This document shows, piece by piece, positions 11,265 through 22,275 of a stretch of 64,000 bases of DNA. Position 1 is the first letter of the stretch. Each line of letters begins with the position of its first letter. Location: assembly GCA_033398695.1 (NCBI GenBank), contig CM065814.1, forward strand, positions 17,666,358-17,730,357, read 5' to 3'. The position numbers were made by a program, and so were the translations under genes. This DNA comes from Orobanche coerulescens (taxonomy: Eukaryota; Streptophyta; Magnoliopsida; Lamiales; Orobanchaceae). The notes under the pieces are model-generated. The model searched no databases and was not told where the DNA came from. It worked only from the letters and a program-made list of their open reading frames with translations.

Positions 11265-12230
11265 TGTTGTGCGGAGATTAATACGCCTCGATAGGCGATC
11301 GGCATCACAATCAGAGAAGCCAACCATGGAAGACTTACTCTGGACAAACTCCCAGAGTTCGGCACAATGTGGCGACCGTCTTTTGGTACCCAGCGATCGT
11401 CTTTTGATGTCTGACGATCGTCTTTAATGAGCGAACCAGAGGCGATCATCTCGTGCCACGTATGGATCCGGCATCCGTCAAAGTCGTCTAAGACCGAATC
11501 TTGGACGGTGGCCCACGTGCGGATCTTCAAAGGATACCGACAGATAGGACCATTGACCCCAGCCTGTCACCTACCATACCTACCGACAAGGCCACCGAAA
11601 GGTACAAAGTGGGTCCTCCCCGGACAGCGACTCGAGACGCGTGCTGGCTTCCCATTGGTTCGCCCAGCTGGCCTCCAGCAGCAACCTCGGACCTCAAGGG
11701 AACAGGCCCACGTGACGGGACGATCGGCCGTCTTATTTTAATATAGAAAACGGCGGTCGCCCGCGATCGCCTGAGGAATCCCAGCTGCCTTGTCCCCTAT
11801 AAATAGAGAACTCACTGTTATGGGAAAGGGGACGCGAATTCTACTACGAATTAAGTGCAAAATACACACCAAAGAGAGAATCAAAGGCTCTTTTGGCAAC
11901 CACTAATACATTCATAGTGATATTCATACACATTCATCATATATCCCAAGCAAGAACTCACAGATTTATCTATCTGGTTCTTCCGGCAATCTACGCGCTC
12001 TAAAGCCTAGATAACTAGAAGTCTTTACACTCCTTGTAATAGATTCTAACATTAATATTTGTACTCGACAGTATATTTATTAATAACATCTCGCGAGAGC
12101 ATTCAAGCCCGGGATTAAAAACCCCGGCAAATCTTGTGTTATCTATTTTCTCACGGAAGTGTTCTCGCATTTGTTTGTTACTCGATCATTCCAGCAATAC
12201 TATCTCCGGATAATATTTTTGGTAACAAGA
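11265..12230 (+). repeat. Element A 3' LTR
   Basis: The same 966 bp as the 5' LTR with about 17 single-base differences and no indels seen. TATAAATA is at 11798-11805 and the CGATCG palindromes are kept at offset 11110, for example 11296-11301. The following CGTAT (12231-12235) is the second target-site copy. Confidence 0.95.
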
Positions 12231-12235
12231 CGTAT

Positions 12236-12993
12236 ACTTTATAACGTGTGAGTTTTTGGGCATTCTGGCCTAATGGATTTTGAAAGTCTTGAGTATCATA
12301 GAGAATAAATTTCGAGATGTACTTTTAAAATGGATTATTTCCTCGCGGTATTTTCAAGGTGCCTACTAGTACAACCGTATATTTCAAAATTATTACACCT
12401 TGAGGACCAAAATATTTTGAGATATTTTCAGTAATTTAGAAACGCAATTGCTTAGACCCAAAGGTCGAATATTTCTGAAAGTTTTTAACTAAAATAAATA
12501 TGTCCTCATTTTTTATCAAATGTAAGACATTTTTTTTTAAGTCTCGATAACCATGTTTGTATTACTTTTTCGAAATGTGATACTTAAGGTCAATTAGTGC
12601 TTCCAATTTTTTTCAAAAGGTCGTCTTCGTTCTCAAAACCTATCATTTCCCGTTTGCGATCAGGGAATGTGTGTATGATGTTACCTTTGTCGTTAGGGTG
12701 TTAGCCCTCTGTGAGAAGGGTGATGTTGGTATTAAATGTTTGTCGCTTCGTGGTGATTTGCGTGTTATCGCACCTGTGCGAGCTCTTAGAGCTTGGGTTT
12801 GTATGATTGTGTACATATGTGATTGTTTCATGATGTTTTGTAATTGTGTGTTGGTTATCGCTCGGGCACTTGAAATCACCGAACGGATGTCGTCGTTGCT
12901 GTGTTTTTGTGTATGTGAGTTGCCTTAGGATGGTAATTGTTGTATCTGATTGTGTTACGATTTTCTCTGGTGTTGAGTGGTTACTTATCCAGT
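12236..12993 (+). other. Element C leader
   Basis: This stretch has no supported gene. It is clearly related, along its length, to the minus strand of 56826-57560 in element H (for example the segment around 12780-12850, with GTGATTGTTTCATGATGTT). That shows C and H are members of one family. Small open frames here are not conserved in frame between the two copies. Confidence 0.65.
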
Positions 12994-14029
12994 ATGCTGA
13001 GGGGCAGGGGTCATGGTCGTGGCGACCAGAGACGTGTGATCAGGATTGTATAGCCGGTGATGGTGTTGGTATCGGCGTTGCCACTATTTTGCAGCAGGTA
13101 GCTGCATAGATGAGTCAGTTGACCCAGCAGTTCAATGAAATACAGATGTGACCCAGAACATTAGCGTAAATCAGTGGCTTCGAGAAGTGGTTCGTATGAA
13201 TCCCCCTCGTTTCACTGGCGTCGCATATACATTTGGCTGAGATGGTTGGATTTTCCAGTTAGGAAAGATATTCAAGGTAGTTGATTGTCCAGAAGAACGT
13301 AAGGTGCCTGTCGCTCAGTATCTTCTTGACAAAGATGCCGTTAATTGGTGGGAGGCTATTAAGCATCGAGATCGTGTGGTCACGTGGGCAGAGTTCCAGA
13401 GATTCATGAGAGATGAGTTTTGTCCGGAACCGATCAGAAATCAGAGGATTAATGAATTCTTTTCGGTGAAACCGCAAGATATACCGCTGTCTCAAGCGAT
13501 TATTGATTATATCAAATAGCTCAGCTATGTGCAGGATAAGGTGAGAACAGAGGAGGATAATATCTGTCATTTTATTAGGCAAATGAAGCTGGAGATTCGT
13601 CAGCACATGGCGGGTTTCACTTGTACTTCATTTAGAGAGTATCATAATAGGGCGTTAGCCTATGAGCTATTTGTATCATCGATTGAGCATATGTCCGAGT
13701 CGAAGAAATTAAAAACTGTTGGGAACTCTTCAGGAAATCAGGGTAGTGGGCCTCCTGGGGCTGGGACTTCGTGTCGTCATCCTAAGAAGGTTCCTCGATC
13801 GCGTGAACATGGGAAGAGTATTACCCCTGCAGTGAGTAATGTTGGCACCACGAAGACGTGTTTTAACTGTAGTCGAGCGGGCCATACCGCGAAGAATTAT
13901 CGTTCACCGTTAGTCCGCTGTTTCGATTGCGGTCAATTGGGACACCGAGCCGTGCATTGCGAGACGATAGCTGAGAGGTTTGAGGATCGAGTTTGCATCT
14001 ATGCTCCTAAAGGACACAGGGATTCCTAG
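12994..14029 (+). pseudogene. Element C gag, with stops and frameshifts
   Basis: The frame opens MLRGRGHGRG, like the Gag of element D (MLRGGRGRG), and soon stops. Two same-frame pieces, 13304-13519 and 13529-14029, are separated by an in-frame TAG; they contain the retrotransposon Gag core (for example DKDAVNWWEAI and TWAEFQRFMRDEF) and two CCHC zinc knuckles, CFNCSRAGHTAKNY (last cysteine replaced) and CFDCGQLGHRAVHC. Gag packages element RNA. The frame ends at 14029 with no protease, reverse transcriptase or integrase after it, so this family depends on enzymes from a relative such as D. Confidence 0.85.
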
Positions 14030-14416
14030 TGTGTTTTTCGAGAATTTCGGCATGGTCGGAGTTCTTCGTGGTTACCCTCGCGGATCATTGTGTGTTTAAT
14101 TTCTATTTTTCGACTGTGCATGTTTACTTGTAATAGATACTTTTTTTGTGATTGTTCGGATGATTAACTTGATTGTGCTATCTATTTGGTGATACTTGAC
14201 ACTTGTTGTTTTATTATGTCTCTACTTGTGACATTGTGATGGTTGTCATCAAGCGTGCTTTCACGCGGTATGTTTCTTTGCATTTCTTGTAACGTTTTGC
14301 TGATGGGCGTGAGTTATTCGGTTCTTATGTATCTTATTGAGATGTTCCTGGTCGGATATTTCTCCTTCCTACTTATTTTAAGTTTCGGTACGAAACTTAT
14401 TTTAAGGAGGGTAGTA
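14030..14416 (+). other. Element C 3' end without pol
   Basis: Only about 390 bp separate the end of gag from the 3' LTR. The stretch matches the minus strand of 55395-55690 in element H, including the last block with TTTCGG.ACGAAACTT and the purine-rich AAGGAGGGTAGTA at 14404-14416. No pol remains, and the same absence in H suggests the family, not just this copy, is pol-less. Confidence 0.7.
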
Positions 14417-15565
14417 TGTAATATCCGCGATTTCATTTTTCGGTAAAAAAAAAAAATTTGTCAAGAGTCTATTTTAACAGCTCACTTGTGACCATTTCGT
14501 CATTGTAAGAATGATTAATTCTGCACTTTTTGTCATCCGAGTTCGTTTCGGTGTCGTTTTATTGAGTTCCATGTTCTTAAGCGACTTTTCCGCGCTTGAG
14601 TTCGATTCTTGCGAATCTTGTTCGAAAATGCTGTTTTGTGCTCCTTAAAAGTCCGTTTAACTTTGTTAGATGTGTTGTGAACTTCAGTCTGGTTATTCGA
14701 TCACGTATCGTGATTTTCGGGCATTTTGGGGCATTTTGTAATTTCCCGAAGTTGTGGGTATCCGCCTTCGTATTTGTTGTTTCGACTCTTTTCATGGTCG
14801 CATGTGAGTTGGATTAGAGCTCAAGCTCTTAGTATGATCATATTCTGGAGCTTTCCGTGCGTATTTTGAACTTGGTATTTCGATAGGAGGAGTTTGTCGT
14901 TATAACCATTTTGAGAGCTCTACTGCTGTAGTTTCTGGGTGCATTAGCGCACCCTAATGGATTCCTTAGTGCACGTTATCGGGCAGCGAATTCAGGAGTC
15001 AGTGCCTGGAATTAGGTCCCGTTAGCGCACACTAAGCATGTCATTAACGCACGCTAATGAAGATCAGATTCAGAAACCAGTAGGTACTGGAGTACCCCGT
15101 TAGCGCACGCTAACCATAGTATTAGCGCACGTTAGTAATGTTTATATATATATATATATAAGTCAACTTTCATTTCTTCATTTGTCATTCGTCGGGTCCG
15201 GTCATTTGGGGCGATTTGAGGTGGTCCCCTTCTTCAAGCCTCATCTTGGGGTGAATTTGTGCAAGTCTAACATCATCGAATCATCTTCTTTGCTCGGATC
15301 TAAGGTATTTTTCACTCAAACCTAATTTCGTTGAATTTGGGAGTTTTCCCTTGATTTCGTGATTTCTGTCCGAATTCATCCAATCGATCCATGTTATTGG
15401 ATGTTGTTGATCATTTTCCATGGTGTGTAATTCCATGTTTCGGTTCTCTTTGATTGCAATCATGATTTCGCTATTGTAGAACCAAACCCTTAGATCCATC
15501 TTGTTCTTAATTCCGAGTTGATTTCCATTTTCTATTGATAATTCGTGTGGTGTTATTCTCGTAGT
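14417..15565 (+). repeat. Element C 3' LTR, cut by element F
   Basis: The LTR starts TGTAATATCCGCG after a purine run. It resembles the H 3' LTR read on the minus strand: both have GATTAATTCTGCACTTTTTG near the start and GTGTGGTGTTATTCTCGTA near 15546-15563. It stops at 15565 where the terminus of F begins, with GTAGT (15561-15565) as the likely target site. Palindromes of the TTAGCGCACGCTAA type occupy 14944-15135, followed by a TATATA run at 15141-15160. Confidence 0.85.
14944..15160 (+). promoter_or_regulatory. Palindrome cluster and TATA box of element C LTR
   Basis: Five TTAGCGCACGCTAA-like sites, some with one or two changes, start at about 14944, 15023, 15044, 15101 and 15122. A (TA) run suited to be a TATA box follows six bases after the last one. 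The cluster-then-TATA order is the same as in the other LTRs of this window. Confidence 0.6.
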
Positions 15566-16629
15566 TGTAACACCCCTAGATCCGACCGGGAATATTACAG
15601 CGCCATGGGCCCCGGAACAGAAACCACAAGGCTGAAGGAAATTTTCGCAAACACTTACAAACGCCTAAGAGACGAACGACGGTACTATCTATTAAAAACA
15701 TTTCGAAGACTTATAAAATTCGTTTATCAAAACCGTCGTAAAATCTCATTTGAAACCACAAGGCCCGAAATGCCAAAACTCAACCGTTTAAAAACATACT
15801 TTAAGTTATCGCTTAAACGTACCGACAAAATAGTTTAGAAAACGGTTGCCAAAGTAACCTAAGTTCCCAGATACCAAAAGGCCATTTAAAAATACTCACA
15901 AGACAAACAATTAAAAATACTCTAGCAGCGGAATACAACCACTGATCAGGAAACTCAATACACAATTACATGCCCTAGCTAGTATCCTCCGGGAAGCTCA
16001 TCTCTTCACGACCGCTACAAGCTTGATATTCCAAGAACCTAAAAAAAAATAAAGCCTACGACGGGGTCAGCCATAATACTCAACAATGATAACTGTCACA
16101 TCACATTAATAATTACATACCAATGAGAATACAAAATAAGAATACGACCAATGTAATCTTATCGTCATAACTTTACCAAAGTTCCCATCTCGCACAGTAC
16201 CCAAGGTTCTCAAAACATCATCATAACTCACTATTAAGAAATCTACTAACTCTGTCCAACCCAAATTCATCGGGTAAAATCATCACATCTCGACATGATA
16301 ATCAATTGTCCATCAAAAGACAATTACCAAAGGGAATACGGAACATACCTCAAGATGCACAATACCACGACAATCATGTCAGTCTAATCCAAGATCAGAT
16401 CAATGCAATATACGGACACAGTCCTAACACAAGACCTATAAATGCATACTCATATGACAACGTCAATATGCTCAAAACAAGAACAACAAGGTATACTCAA
16501 TGGAAATCCCATGATCCAGTGCCCATCAGCATAGATCCCAATATGATCCTACAATATACATATACACAAAACACACATGATAAAACCAATGATGCGAATC
16601 CACATGATTCCATCAACACAATAGGGTAA

Positions 16630-16815
16630 TCCAATGATCCAGTGCCCTCAGCATAGATCCCCATGATGATCCCGTCGGACCAACTCATGGTGGAAAACCC
16701 GTCCAATGATCCAGCGCCCTCAGCATAGATCTCAAGATAATCCCGTCGGACCAACACGAGGTGGACATCTGATCCAGCGCCCTCAGCAAAGATCACACGA
16801 TCCCATCGGATCAAC
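16630..16815 (-). repeat. Three-copy tandem module in element F LTR
   Basis: Three copies of a unit with GATCCAG(C/T)GCCCTCAGCA and GATCCCGTCGGACCAAC occur in a row, spaced about 60-75 bp. The same unit in reverse complement occurs three times in the LTRs of D (44323-44485, 51547-51710), and related units occur in H (53346-53594) and I (59560-59790). Confidence 0.8.
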
Positions 16816-17924
16816 ACAACATATACAATACAATTATGCATACACATATGCAAATCAATATGTTCATCAACATGAACAACATATGAATTAATAACACGAA
16901 CGATACTATGACAAATCACTAGGACAACCTCATGTTCAACAACATGAAAGACAATATGCATGACCAAAATCATTAACACTAAACCACAATCAATATAAAA
17001 TACTTGCCCCGAGTCCTTCGGGAATAATCTCGATGTCAAATCATCACCGACGATTATCCTCAATGCTCGGCGACCAAACGTACCACGGACTATAGATACT
17101 CATATCCACATCTTTATCATAATGTATCCTCGGTACCCAAATATGCTAATACCGAAATAAATCATATACATTATGATTTAACTCCCAAAATCGGAAAACA
17201 ACATATAATCATTGCTATATGTATTATAAACGAAATGAAACTGAAACCATTCATTAAACATTATAAACTGAGCAAGTAATAACTTGCCTCGATACCGATG
17301 AAGTCGTTACCAATTCCTTGCCATTGTCTACAAGCTCCTCGGCTCCCGGCCAAAGTGATTCACGAACGTTCTCGAACACGACCGCAACACTTTCTAGTCG
17401 ACGATTATAACCAACGATCAATGATCCCAACCTATTGAAGTAATCAATTAACACATATTCGATAATAATCAATTCCCGATATAACCAATCAATCAAACTC
17501 AACAGCTCAACAATTCCTCGACCATATACAAAACCAAATAACCCAACTCAACAAATACAAACTCATATCTACAATACAAACTGCAACTTGATGATCATAC
17601 TTAACAATCAATACAATCGATCAATAAACCCAACGGTTCCACAATATCCCGATTAAACATAAATCTGAACAACCCAAATCAATCAATCATGAAATCATAA
17701 CCACGATACATTTCCATAATCCGATAATCATATCAACGATCAACTCATATCGATAACAAGGATTACATAACATACCCTATTCCGAATTCAACGAATTAAC
17801 ACGATTCCTCCATATTTATGATTATAAATTTCATAGTAGGACAATACTATCGGCATAATCGGCAATCCGAACTACCCAAATAGTTCAGTACCATTGAGAA
17901 TCTTGTTATAAGATTAACTATAAT

Positions 17925-19939
17925 TGATCGGTCAAAAACTTATCCAAAAAATAGGAGTTCTTGAGTCGCTCGCAAATATATACGAGGTAGAAGTAGTTTG
18001 TGGTAAGTTCTACCAAGGTCTTTTCTCTCGAGGATTGTCCAACAGGGCTTCGTATAATATTTTGTATAAATTGCAAGAAGTAAATACTAAAATATTCAAA
18101 AAGATATTTTTGGGTTTTTAGATATTAACTAAATTAAATGCACTATATTTTAAACCAAACTATTTTTAATAAGACTATTTAATATAAGACTATTTTTATT
18201 AAGACTATTTATACTAGACTATTTATATTAAGACTATTTTTAACTAGACTATTTATACTAGACTATTTATATTAAGACTATTTTTAACTAGACTATTTAT
18301 ATTAAGACTATTTTTATTAAGACTATTTATACTAGACTATTTATATTAAGACTATTTTTATTAAGACTATTTATACTAGACTTTATATTAAGACTATTTT
18401 TATTACGACTATTTATACTAGACTATTTTTAACTAGACTATTTTTAACTAGTGAAAATGAATAGAATTAAAATGAGTTGGGAATTTATAAAATATAGGGG
18501 ATTACGCGTTCATTAAATTAGGTATTTAATTAAGTATAGGAATTGATTTATATGGATATAAAAGAAAAAACGAATGTTTATCGAGTAATCAACTTTTCAC
18601 CTCCGTACTTTCGTAATCAAAGATGTCTTAATCACTTTTGCTTTTTTAAGATGTTGATAACAAGATTAACACTTGATAGATTGAAAAGATGTGTTTCCAA
18701 TACACTTAACAATCAATCAAGGAGGTTTCACTAGTAGAAATAGGATATGATCAATCTCTATTTAAACCAATTAGTCCTTTCATTTCTCTAACTTGACTAT
18801 TTTTAGGATAAACGATCGTTCATCGAGTAATCAACTTTTTACCTCATAACTTTCGTATTCAAAGGTGTCTTAACCACTTTCGCAATCTTAAGATGTTGAT
18901 AACAAGATTAACATTTGATACATTGAAAATATATGTTTCCAATTCACTCAACAATCAATCAAGAAGGTTTCATTAGTAAAAATAGGATATGATCAATCTC
19001 TATTTAAACCAATTAGTCCTAAAAATAGTTTAAATCAATCAAATACTCAATATATAACCTAATAGAAATCCCCCTTCCCCTAGGAAGAAAGATTAGCTAC
19101 TCATTGGTTTATACATACTAAAATTATAATAGAAATAATTTATATATAATATATATATAGAAACTTTTAATTACTAGAACTTAATGTCAATAGATAAAAC
19201 TTACTTGAATATGATGTATCAAAGTGCAAGAAATATACTTCAAACTTGTTCAAAGGTTACAAGCTTACAAAAATTGAAAGTAAAACACTAAGTAAAATAC
19301 TAAGTGCTTATTGATCAAGCACTTTTCAATTACAAACTAAATGAAAGAAAAACTTCAAACCAAAAATAAAATACAAACTAAAATTGAGAGTTCTAAGAAA
19401 AATATATTGCTAAAAGAAAAGAGTATTTCTTAGCAAGAAGATGATTATTTCTTGGCAAGAAGGTGGGTTATTTTGCAATGGGTAAAGATGTCCTTTTATA
19501 GGTGATTTTCAAGAATACAATTGATTATTTAATTCAAAATATCAATTGTAATATCATTTTTTTAATTCTTTGTTCACACTTCACCCATGTCTTTGAATTT
19601 TTAGATTTTTGACCAAAAAAATATCTTGTGGTTGAGTTCACAAGTTGGTCAAAAGTGGACTAATTTTGCATGGCATCTGCTGAAAAACGGCGATGAAAAA
19701 AAACGGCCCAGTTTGCCCCGTGTTGTGCGCCGTTTTGCCTTGAAAAATTCCCGTCGTTGGATTTGATCTTGTTTTCCGTCCTTTTTGATGCTTCATGTCA
19801 GTAATCTGTAAAATAACCATTTTTAGCTCATGTTTGGATATATCTGTAAAATATATATTTTTAATCACAAATCAGTACAATTATGCCCCGAAAAATGAAT
19901 ATTTTGTATATGAATTTTAGATCAATTATGCACTAATCA
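17925..19939 (-). repeat. Element G 3' LTR
   Basis: The LTR runs from TGATCGGTC (17925) to CACTAATCA (19939) on the plus strand. It has a TATA-like CTATAAAAGG on the minus strand near 19494-19503 (29716-29725 in the other LTR). Upstream of that the minus strand has inverted AAACGGCG and GGCCGTTT words near 19680-19735, a weaker version of the palindrome clusters in other LTRs. Confidence 0.95.
18140..18450. repeat. Tandem GACTATTT array in element G LTR
   Basis: About 20 imperfect units of 13-16 bp alternate between GACTATTTATACTA, GACTATTTATATTAA and GACTATTTTTAACTA. The same array is in the 5' LTR at about 28385-28675 with a 3-base length difference and a few substitutions, so it was in place before insertion. 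It is A+T-rich and non-coding. Confidence 0.85.
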
Positions 19940-20429
19940 AATACCCCACACTTAAATTCTTGCTAGTCCCGAGCAAGACTCTTTATTAATCACACACAAA
20001 ATAAAAATTAAAATAAGACACAAAATAAAAAATAAAAAATAATACACACAAATTTAAGAAAAATAATTATATATAAAGATAAAAAGAGATCAAAATGCCA
20101 TTAATACACAATAACCAACTTTATACAGTAGATAGAAATGAATCAAGATTCAAAATAAATCTACTAACGATTTTGAAGTTAAAACACGGTTTTTATTTTT
20201 GTAATTCCAAAATGCAAGGTTTTCCCCCAAGAAGGTTGATTATTTCTTTCCCACTCGTGACTCACACGACTCCCTTTAATGGTTGCTCTCGATCACTCGT
20301 TTATTTTTCGACTCAATGTGAAGAAGAATTTCATTGGCGTCATCAAATATTGTGATTTTTCACGAAATTGAGTGTATTGAAATTCAGCCGCTAATTAATT
20401 CAAGTCTGTTCATAAACTACATCCCTTTA

Positions 20430-20734
20430 GTGATAGCTTTCACACCGTTATTTGCTAACGTGTAGCTCTTTTCACCAACACAATTTCTATCTTTTTTTTT
20501 TTAAAAGGTGATAGCTTTCACACCGTTATTTGCTAACGTGTAGCTCTTTTCACCAATTTTTCTGTGAGACGGCAGCTACGCACCAACAATGGTTAGTCCT
20601 TTATTTTTCGCAAAATTTTAAGACCCCCAAAATTAGGCAGTTGTTGCTGCTCAACACTTCTCCTTTTTGTCATTTATTTTTTTAGGTGATAGCTTTCACA
20701 CCGTTATTTGCTAACGTGTAGCTCTTTTCGCCAA
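20430..20734. repeat. Three dispersed 49-bp hairpin repeats
   Basis: Near-identical copies at 20430-20478, 20508-20556 and 20686-20734 begin GTGATAGCTTTCACACCG and end CTCTTTTC(A/G)CCAA. Each contains two potential small hairpins: GTGA/TCAC around AGCT, and CGTTA-TTTGC-TAACG. Only one substitution separates the copies, while the DNA between them is unrelated. Role unknown. Confidence 0.85.
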
Positions 20735-21312
20735 TGACTCCTTTTTTTTGGGAATATAATTTTTGCAGAAAATCATTTATTAGTTAAGCATGAAAAATTA
20801 AAAACTCCACAAATTAAGTAAATTTCAGTTCTATTTTTCATCAACCGACTGATTCTTCTTTTCTCAAGGTAACGAATGACTCGATTTTATATGATAACTA
20901 CAAGGCTTGGAAAGAGAGATTAAGGCTCAAAAAATTTTGGAATATACAATTTTTTACCGGTTAAAACAATTTTAGAAGCTTGTATATAGCTAATTTATTG
21001 GTGTTTATGGCCAGATCTAGAAATCTCACAAATAAACAAAATATATATATATATATACATAAAAAAAATCAAAGCCAAATAACAAAAATAATCAAATCAC
21101 ACCACAATAATTAAAACATACCACCCCCAAACTTGAAAATAAAACTGTCCTCAGTTTTTAGAAATGAAAAATAAGTGAGAAAACAGAAAACTCCCTGAAA
21201 TAAAAGTTGATGCTTGAGCTACGCCTTTTTGGATCTGCATGAAAAAAATATACGAGGCAAACAACAACAACAAAAAAAAAATATACTCGGAAGTATAACA
21301 CAATTTTAAAGA

Positions 21313-21467
21313 TGCGCATCAAGAAAGTCCGAAGAGTCGCCTTACGCTGCCATCAATGCTTTTATAAAAAACACACAATAAAAATTACAGCAATAAAATA
21401 ACAATATATAAATCGCGAATAGATGCGCGTCAAGAGATCAAGAAGAAACTCCTTAAGCTGCCATCAT
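21313..21467. repeat. Pair of about 46-bp repeats beside the LOG-like gene
   Basis: Two copies start AGATGCGC(A/G)TCAAGA at about 21313 and 21423 and end GCTGCCATCA, with several differences between them. They lie 60-210 bp downstream of the LOG-like stop codon on the minus strand. No function is visible. Confidence 0.65.
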
Positions 21468-21526
21468 TTAGCACGATTTTTACACACGACATAAAGTAAA
21501 AATAACAAGAGGTCTGATATGGGGTA

Positions 21527-22183
21527 TCAAAGGGAGAGGAATGAATCCACTTTTCGTTTTCTCACGGTGAGATCTTCCATCCAGTCAATATTAGCTAGAG
21601 CTGGATCTGGTTGAGGAACAAATTCAGTGAGTTTTTTGATTAGCTCTTCTGGTGTTGTTGCAACGACTATGATTCGTTTAGCACGCTCGGAAATAAAACT
21701 TTTTTCAGCAGAGTAGTCGATGAAAGATAGTAAACCATCAAAGAAACCATTGACATTAAGCAGACCTATTGGTTTTTGATGAACATTTAGCTGGGCTCTG
21801 GTAACCACATGAAAAAGTTCCTCAAGAGTGCCAAAACCACCGGGAAGGGTGATAAAGGCGCCAGAATTATTTATCATGTGAGTTATGCGATCTTGCATAT
21901 TTACAGATCTAAACTCATCTCCAATAGTTGGCCCGGTGATTTTACTTTCAGCCAGAGGTTTTGGAATTACTCCCAACACTCTTACTCCTTCCATATAGGC
22001 AGAAGCAGCAGCTCGTCCCATTAATCCTAGACTTCCTCCTCCGTAAACTACATGAATGCATTTTTCTCCTAAAGTACGACCCAAGTTGTGGGCTGCTTCA
22101 GTAAAGCATGCATCTTTTCCATTACTAACTCCACCAAAAATGCAGACTGAGTTAAATCTTTTTGTGGAAGATGATGATTCCAT
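21527..22183 (-). CDS. LOG-family (cytokinin-activating phosphoribohydrolase-like) protein captured by element G
   Basis: An intact, intronless frame of 218 residues from the ATG at 22183; an in-frame ATG 26 codons upstream (22261) adds only a Phe/Ser-rich stretch, so I prefer MESSSSTKR. The LOG/lysine-decarboxylase-like family pattern is complete in order: VCIFGGVSNGKD near the start, VVYGGGSLGLMG (about 50-61), GVIPK, the MQDRITHM segment whose arginine matches the catalytic Arg of LOG enzymes, and LPGGFGTLEE with the catalytic Glu, then AQLNVHQKPIGLLNVNGFF. Plant LOG enzymes release the active cytokinin base from its nucleotide in the cytosol. The length is normal for the family. TWAQL is changed to TRAQL and the first CGSS is GGVS. 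Plant LOG genes normally have introns, so this is probably a processed copy. It lies between integrase and the 3' LTR in the sense direction of G, where Athila elements have an env-like gene. Activity is not shown. Confidence 0.9.
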   Translation of the reverse strand: MESSSSTKRFNSVCIFGGVSNGKDACFTEAAHNLGRTLGEKCIHVVYGGGSLGLMGRAAASAYMEGVRVLGVIPKPLAESKITGPTIGDEFRSVNMQDRITHMINNSGAFITLPGGFGTLEELFHVVTRAQLNVHQKPIGLLNVNGFFDGLLSFIDYSAEKSFISERAKRIIVVATTPEELIKKLTEFVPQPDPALANIDWMEDLTVRKRKVDSFLSL

Positions 22184-22267
22184 TTTTGAAAAGAAATTTA
22201 TTTGAGAGAAAAAGGGAAAAAAAAAGTACAAGTTTGAGGGATGAATAAAAGAAACAATCACAATGTT

Positions 22268-22275
22268 TATTTATA
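22268..22275 (-). promoter_or_regulatory. TATA-like box upstream of the LOG-like gene
   Basis: The minus strand reads TATAAATA, with its centre about 88 bases upstream of the preferred ATG at 22183. That spacing would give a 5' UTR of about 50 bases. If real, the captured gene could be transcribed apart from the LTR. Position and sequence are the only evidence. Confidence 0.45.

Larger units (their letters stand above)
155..12230 (+). mobile_element. Element A: Tat-lineage Ty3/gypsy LTR retrotransposon
   Basis: A complete element of about 12.1 kb bounded by two 966-bp LTRs and flanked by a perfect 5-bp duplication CGTAT at 150-154 and 12231-12235. The order is LTR, primer binding site, gag-pro-RT-RNaseH with a second archaeal-type RNase H, broken integrase, about 4 kb of extra DNA with an antisense gene, polypurine run, LTR. 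The second RNase H plus the long 3' region with an antisense reading frame are known marks of the Tat lineage. The two LTRs differ at about 17 positions by eye (1.8%), so the insertion is fairly recent. The element interrupts element C. It is unlikely to move on its own because integrase is disrupted. Confidence 0.95.
19940..21526 (-). other. Element G non-coding region between LOG-like gene and 3' LTR
   Basis: No coding frame is convincing. The minus strand has a polypurine tract next to the LTR (GTGTGGGGTATT, 19940-19951) and a second purine-rich run AAGTTTGGGGGTGG at 21122-21135, a sequence common in Athila elements. Three copies of a 49-bp repeat lie at 20430-20734 and a pair of about 46-bp repeats at 21313-21467. 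Confidence 0.7.

Noticed and set aside
12671..13109. Cys/Val-rich frames before the gag of C
   Set aside because: The matching region in H (56673-56936, minus) has a different frame and changes that do not preserve codons, so this is leader DNA.
21527..22261. Treating the LOG-like frame as an env-like gene of Athila
   Set aside because: There is no signal peptide or membrane segment in the preferred protein, and the LOG motifs are complete and in order.
22184..22261. Upstream 26-codon extension of the LOG-like frame as a transit peptide
   Set aside because: The stretch is Phe/Ser-rich by chance from a T-rich 5' UTR, and the start at 22183 with MESSSS fits LOG proteins better.
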